Shown here: positions 60,030 to 64,000 of the stretch, one piece after another | Position numbering within the stretch: the stretch's first letter is position 1 | Layout of the letters: each line of letters begins with the position of its first letter | Assembly (NCBI RefSeq): GCF_000208865.1 | Contig: NC_018398.1 | Location: forward strand, 4,481,710 to 4,545,709 | Direction: 5' to 3' | Source of the DNA: Neospora caninum Liverpool | Taxonomy: Eukaryota; Apicomplexa; Conoidasida; Eucoccidiorida; Sarcocystidae | DNA: 64,000 bases | Translations under genes and position numbers: made by a program | The notes under the pieces: model-generated | What the model saw: only the letters and a program-made list of their open reading frames with translations | What the model was told of the DNA's origin: nothing | The model's database searches: none

Positions 60030-63000
60030 TTTGTGTTGCTCGCGTCCGTTGTTTCGTTGCGTGATATCCTGTTCTTGATCCATTCCTGCGCCTTTGTGCC
60101 TTGTTTTTCTTTCTCTCCGTTCTCGTTCTCCACCCTTGTGTTTCCTTTGCGCTAACAGGAGGAGCTCCGGCGGGCCCCGCTGGCACAGGCAAGACAGAAA
60201 CGACGAAGGATCTCGCGAAGGCCGTGGCGCGTCAGTGTGTTGTCTTCAACTGCTCGGATATGATGGACTACATCATGGTTGGAAAGTTCTTCAAAGGTCT
60301 CGCTTCCTCCGGTGCCTGGTGTTGTTTCGATGAGTTCAATCGTATTAATATCGAGGTGCGGGCTCCCGAGGCACTCGCAGCTATCCGTGCATGCACAGAG
60401 ACGTCTTGTACTTTGGCCCAACATATGGACATCCAAAGGACACACAAACGCGTGCAAAAAAACAAAGAGAAAGAGCCACACAAGTTATATATGAATGTGT
60501 ACACAGAAGCCTGTATATATCATCAAGTGTAAAAGAATGTTTTTCTATGGAAAGGCATACCTGTGTGCATCTTTAGGCTATATCCATATCCATATGTAGC
60601 TCGATCATATATATATATATATATATGCATTTGCTTGTGCCTTTCTAGTTTATGGTGTTTTGTTGGCGCCTCAGGTTCTCTCAGTCATTGCGCAGCAGCT
60701 TTTGGTTTTATTTGGCGCGAAGGCGCAGCTGACCGATTTCACGGAGACTACGGAGATTGAATTCGAAGGGTCCGAAATCGTCGTCTTTCCAACCTTTAAC
60801 GTTTTCATCACGATGAATCCAGGCTACGCCGGTCGCACGGAACTTCCAGATAACCTCAAGGCCCTCTTTCGGCCCATGGCGATGATGGTAGGACACCAGT
60901 GCGAAATTTGCCGTTCGAAACGGATAACGCCGTTCACATCCCAGAATTCAAGCTAAAGAAAGGCAAAGCCTGGAAAGGTGTCTCTGCGCATGTAGCTCTC
61001 CTTGTACTCTGTTTACCTATGTTAAAAGGTGCGTCGACCTGTACATATATAAGCATGTATTTCGATGCACACTGTATGCATGTATGTGTATGGTACATCG
61101 GGAAGCTGGAATACGGATTCGTTATTCAGCGCCAGTTATTCGAGTTGTGAGACGTAAGGCAGGCGGACCCATGCACAGACAGAAGCGGAGGTGGAGAGGA
61201 GAAAGAGCGGGTTTTCAGACGGGCGTGTCTTGTGTCTGTCTATCTGTAGATGGCTTGATATCTACCAACATAGAAAGAGAGACACATACACAGATATTTA
61301 TGACTGTAACGACATGTCGGGGTTCCCGCGGTCCTTCGGCGCGCTCGGTGTGTATCTCTGGGTACAGGGTATCAGTTCTCGCGCTGCAAAGCGTTTTTCC
61401 AGTCTCTGCTTTCCGTATGTTGAGTTTTAGGTTCCTGATTACGGGATGATTGGCGAAATCATGCTGTACAGCTTTGGCTTTGAGAGAGCCCGAGAACTGG
61501 CTCGGAAGATGGTCACAACTTTCAAACTTTCTTCCGAGCAGCTTTCTGCGCAAGATCACTACGACTACGGCATGCGTGCGGTGCGTTCGGTTATCAACGC
61601 CGCTGGCGTGCTGAAGAGAAAGGCGCCTGAGATGGATGAACAACAACTTCTCCTTCTCGCGTTGCGCGACGTCAACGTCCCGAAATTCTTGACTTGCGAC
61701 TTGCCGCTCTTTGAAAACATCATCGTCGACTTGTTTCCTGGCGTGCCGAAGCCCGAAGTCGACCGAAGTCGCCTCCTGGACACGCTGCGGAACTTGGCGG
61801 CTGAAAGCAATCTGCAAGCGGTTCCTTCTTTTCTCGAGAAGCTCGGACAGCTCTACGACACCGTCCAAGTTCGCCACGGCCTCATGCTCGTCGGCCCGAC
61901 CGGAGGCGGAAAAACAACGACTTACAGACTCCTCGCAAGAGCCATGACGGCTCTCAGAGGCACTGAGGACTTCCAAAATGTAAGCTCGTCCTGGTCCCAA
62001 CTGGCCTGTTTGACGAGGACGTGCAGGAAACGAAGCGCAAGATCGAGAACAGAGAGAAAGCCGTCGACCGAGAAAACCAGAGAGAGAGAGCGCGCTTTGT
62101 CTCGCGATCCGGGTGTCGAGGCAGAGAGACATCCTGTAGAGAGGAACAGGTTTGCGAACCGAGAGGGGTCAAACGTCGCGGACAGAAATATACATAGAGG
62201 CACGCGGGAAGACACAGATAAAAGGATGGAAGTTTACTGGTAGAAACAGACACATATTTGGATCGTGGGAAGGTGTACGCGTCATTGCACGGCTTTCTCT
62301 TGCGTTTTGCCTAGTTGCCTCGCCACTTGCGTGTGCGGCGTCACTGTGTGAAACAGCCTGCTGTTTCTCCTTTTCTCTTCTCCCGTCTCTGAGTCGTTCG
62401 CGAAACAGACGCAGGCCGCCTGGCCGATCGCTGCTTGCGTCTGTGGTTCGCGCAGGTGCACATACACGCTTTGAATCCGAAGGCGCTGACTCTGGGGCAA
62501 CTCTACGGCCAGTTCAACGCGTCGACGCACGAATGGAATGACGGCGTAGCAGCTGTACTTCTTCGCCAGGCCGTGCGCGACACTTCTCTAGACAAGCACT
62601 GGATCATGTTTGATGGCCCAGTCGACGCTATTTGGATCGAGAGCATGAACTCTGTTCTCGACGACAACAAAAAGCTCTGCCTCAACTCCGGAGAGATCAT
62701 CGCCGTCACCAACCGCGTCACCATGATGTTCGAGGTCTGCGCGAAAAAATCGCATTTACCACCTTAAAAATCCACAATTCCTCACTCCCACGCATCTTTT
62801 GGATTAACTAATTGAATACATATATATATATATATATAATTATTTACATATAAATATATGTATATGTTTGTCTATTTATACAAATGTGTATATTATACAC
62901 ATGTATATATGTGTACATGTAGTTACCTATTTGTGTGTTTGGACGTAGACATTCGATTCTGCATGTGCACATATGTGTTCATATAGAAAGGTTGCATTGT

Positions 63001-64000
63001 TGGTGTCCAGCTCGGTACATTTGTGTTTTGTCTGTGTGAGTGCGTCTTGGCCGTCTTTCTGCCCGATTTTTTTGTGCATGCATTATGTGCTGTCTGTGAT
63101 GGTTGCGAACCGCCGAGATCGATGGAGACAGCGTCTGAAAAGCTCTTTCGCGTTGCGTCTTCCTTGCTGCTATTTTCGACTGCCTCGGTTCCTTCCCTCT
63201 CACTGTTTCGGCTGCACGCACCGGTCGTCTCTCAGGTTGAAGACTTGGCTAGTGCCTCGCCGGCGACAGTCAGCCGTTGCGGCATGGTGTACATGGAGCC
63301 TGCGGCTCTCGGGCTGCGCCCTCTGATGGTTTCTTGGGTTGACTCGCTTCCCTCCACTTTCTCGCCTCGCGATCGCCAGCTTCTCTGGCAGCTCTTTGAG
63401 AGCTTCATGGAGCCGGCGATCGCGTTCGTGCGGAAACACTGCAAGGAACCCATCCGCACCGTCGACAACAACTTGTGCGCGTCTTGTATGCGCCTCCTCG
63501 ACTGCCTTCTCGCACCCTTCCGCCCGACCGAGGATCGAATGCCGTCGAAAGAAACGCTGCAAACGCTGTACCCAAAGTTGACTTCGATCTTCTTCTTCGC
63601 CCTCACCTGGTCTGTAGGAAGCACCACCGACAGTAAGTCCTTCCACCCCCTTTCAAGCCCCTCTTTTCTTCAGTTCGTCTTTTCCTTTCTCCTTCTTTTC
63701 TTGTGACTTGAGCGCTTCTTTTAGCGGTCTTCTTTGCCTCATTCCTCCCTGTCTTCGCCTTCACCCCCCCCCCCCCCCGCCCCCACGCGGCCTTCGTCCG
63801 CTCTGTCGCGCCTCTGTGTCTCTCTGGGGTCTTTTCGTCGCGACTGTTTTGTTTTGAATGGTAGACTACTTCAAACGCTCTTTTGTTTCTATAAATACTT
63901 CACCTATAGCGATAGGTAGGGAATTGAGGTCCGTACCATATGGGAGCGAAATACCCTCCAATTTACGTTAGTTTGAAGTCTCCGTTTCCGAGCCTTTTGC
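42510..64000 (+). CDS. Axonemal inner-arm dynein heavy chain, DNAH1 type; first 31 exons (2024 aa), runs off right edge
   Basis: Exons: 42510-42674, 43025-43127, 43768-43966, 44285-44393, 45153-45308, 45770-45822, 46412-46485, 46885-47107, 47508-47673, 48290-48340, 48828-49006, 49426-49704, 50176-50290, 50908-51099, 51636-51775, 52192-52390, 52818-52952, 53632-53847, 54071-54184, 54581-54757, 55150-55293, 56124-56333, 56850-56959, 57397-57734, 58559-58842, 59261-59567, 60159-60355, 60675-60887, 61431-61979, 62456-62734, 63236-63632. All are GT-AG and all phases agree; 63633 onward is intron. The start ATG has A at -3 and G at +4. The N-terminus carries QRGIYSEVL and [17 protein letters not shown], and then a PEEWMLLG segment, which I recall as features of DNAH1. 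The tail and linker follow with conserved stretches such as [10 protein letters not shown] and [17 protein letters not shown]1 has Walker A GPAGTGKT (1485-1492) and Walker B CFDEFNRI (about 1535); AAA2 has GPTGGGKT (1771-1778) and [12 protein letters not shown]3-AAA6, stalk and C-terminus lie beyond the window (family length about 4200 residues). It should drive microtubule sliding in the axoneme of the male gamete. Confidence 0.92.
47941..47971. repeat. (TA)n tract in dynein intron 9
   Basis: A 30-base TA run. Smaller TA/GATA tracts lie at about 47379-47400 (intron 8) and 46616-46640 (intron 7). Confidence 0.8.
49128..49250. repeat. (TA)n arrays in dynein intron 11
   Basis: Several TA runs are interrupted by TATATTTATATG, ATGGATAGTA and GTACATGG spacers. 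Short hairpins are possible, but none is specific. Confidence 0.85.
50607..50652. repeat. (TA)n tract in dynein intron 13
   Basis: A TA run with CATA interruptions lies between exons 13 and 14. Confidence 0.8.
54229..54368. repeat. Minisatellite of (TA)n-TATTGG units in dynein intron 19
   Basis: Five to six units, each a TA run of about 18-24 bases followed by TATTGG or GTATTGG, form a regular array of about 140 bases. The regular TTGG spacer suggests amplification of a longer unit rather than slippage of TA alone. Confidence 0.85.
55553..55790. repeat. (GATA)n and (CATA)n tetranucleotide arrays in dynein intron 21
   Basis: A GATA block (about 55553-55667) with GCAGTG and GCAATG interruptions is followed by a CATA block (about 55668-55738), then GCACTG and a further mixed block to about 55790. 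The recurring GCARTGGATA interruption shows internal duplication of a larger unit. Confidence 0.9.
59070..59103. repeat. (TA)n tract in dynein intron 25
   Basis: A TA run of about 34 bases. Further short TA and (TATC)n runs lie at about 58912-58936 and 58977-59016 in the same intron. Confidence 0.8.
59984..60026. repeat. (TA)n tract in dynein intron 26
   Basis: A TA run of about 43 bases, 130 bases before the acceptor of the exon that encodes the AAA1 P-loop. Confidence 0.85.
62818..62925. repeat. AT-rich tract in dynein intron 30
   Basis: A (TA)n run at about 62818-62838 is followed by degenerate TATATGTA, TACAAATG and ACATGTATA units. No gene is present in this intron. Confidence 0.75.
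63633..64000 (+). other. Start of dynein intron 31 (continues past right edge)
   Basis: The donor GTAAGT at 63633 follows the Asp codon after WSVGSTTD. The remaining 368 bases are pyrimidine-rich, with a long C run at about 63765-63783, and show no conserved dynein sequence. The next exon is outside the window. Confidence 0.7.

Noticed and set aside
63765..63783. Long C run near the right edge
   Set aside because: Simple homopolymer in an intron; possibly an assembly-sensitive site but no feature.
1..64000. CRISPR arrays, insertion sequences, bacterial operons or rRNA genes
   Set aside because: None seen. The regular repeats are eukaryotic microsatellites without unique spacers, and all recognised genes are intron-containing eukaryotic genes plus one tRNA.

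Overview
The window reads as nuclear DNA of a tissue-cyst coccidian (Sarcocystidae; Toxoplasma, Neospora and Hammondia are the obvious candidates). The signs are large, intron-rich genes with GC-rich exons, pyrimidine-rich introns packed with (TA)n and GATA/GTAT microsatellites, frequent TGCATGC motifs, AAAATG-type start contexts, and a mitochondrial cytochrome b fragment inside a nuclear intron. I cannot tell the genus apart from sequence alone. There are no bacterial features, CRISPR arrays or insertion sequences.

Layout, left to right. (1) 1-951, minus: the first exon of a gene cut by the left edge, with a SAAL1-like armadillo segment. (2) 952-2168: shared divergent upstream region. (3) 2169-26396, plus: a 31-exon gene for a 2756-residue tandem-cassette Ski2-like helicase of the ASCC3/Slh1 type. 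All splice phases close exactly. One intron carries a 1.2-kb purine satellite, and two introns have GC donors. (4) 26397-28463: convergent intergenic region. (5) 28464-38304, minus: a 12-exon ABCB-type half transporter with a long leader. One intron holds a palindromic nuclear copy of mitochondrial cytochrome b. (6) 38305-42509: a 4.2-kb divergent intergenic region with one tRNA-Phe(GAA) gene on the minus strand and an unusually microsatellite-free block. (7) 42510 to the right edge, plus: the first 31 exons (2024 residues) of an axonemal inner-arm dynein heavy chain of the DNAH1 type, from the N-terminus through AAA1 and AAA2.

The genes do not form one pathway. The helicase is expected to split collided ribosomes with other ASC-1/RQT subunits. 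The transporter is an organellar or endomembrane exporter of unknown substrate. The dynein should power the flagellum of the male gamete, the only flagellated stage of these parasites. The SAAL1-like gene has no firm role here. Gene models were built by joining open frames at GT-AG (two GC-AG) junctions whose phases agree and whose joined products match recalled family sequences. No alignment or RNA evidence was available.
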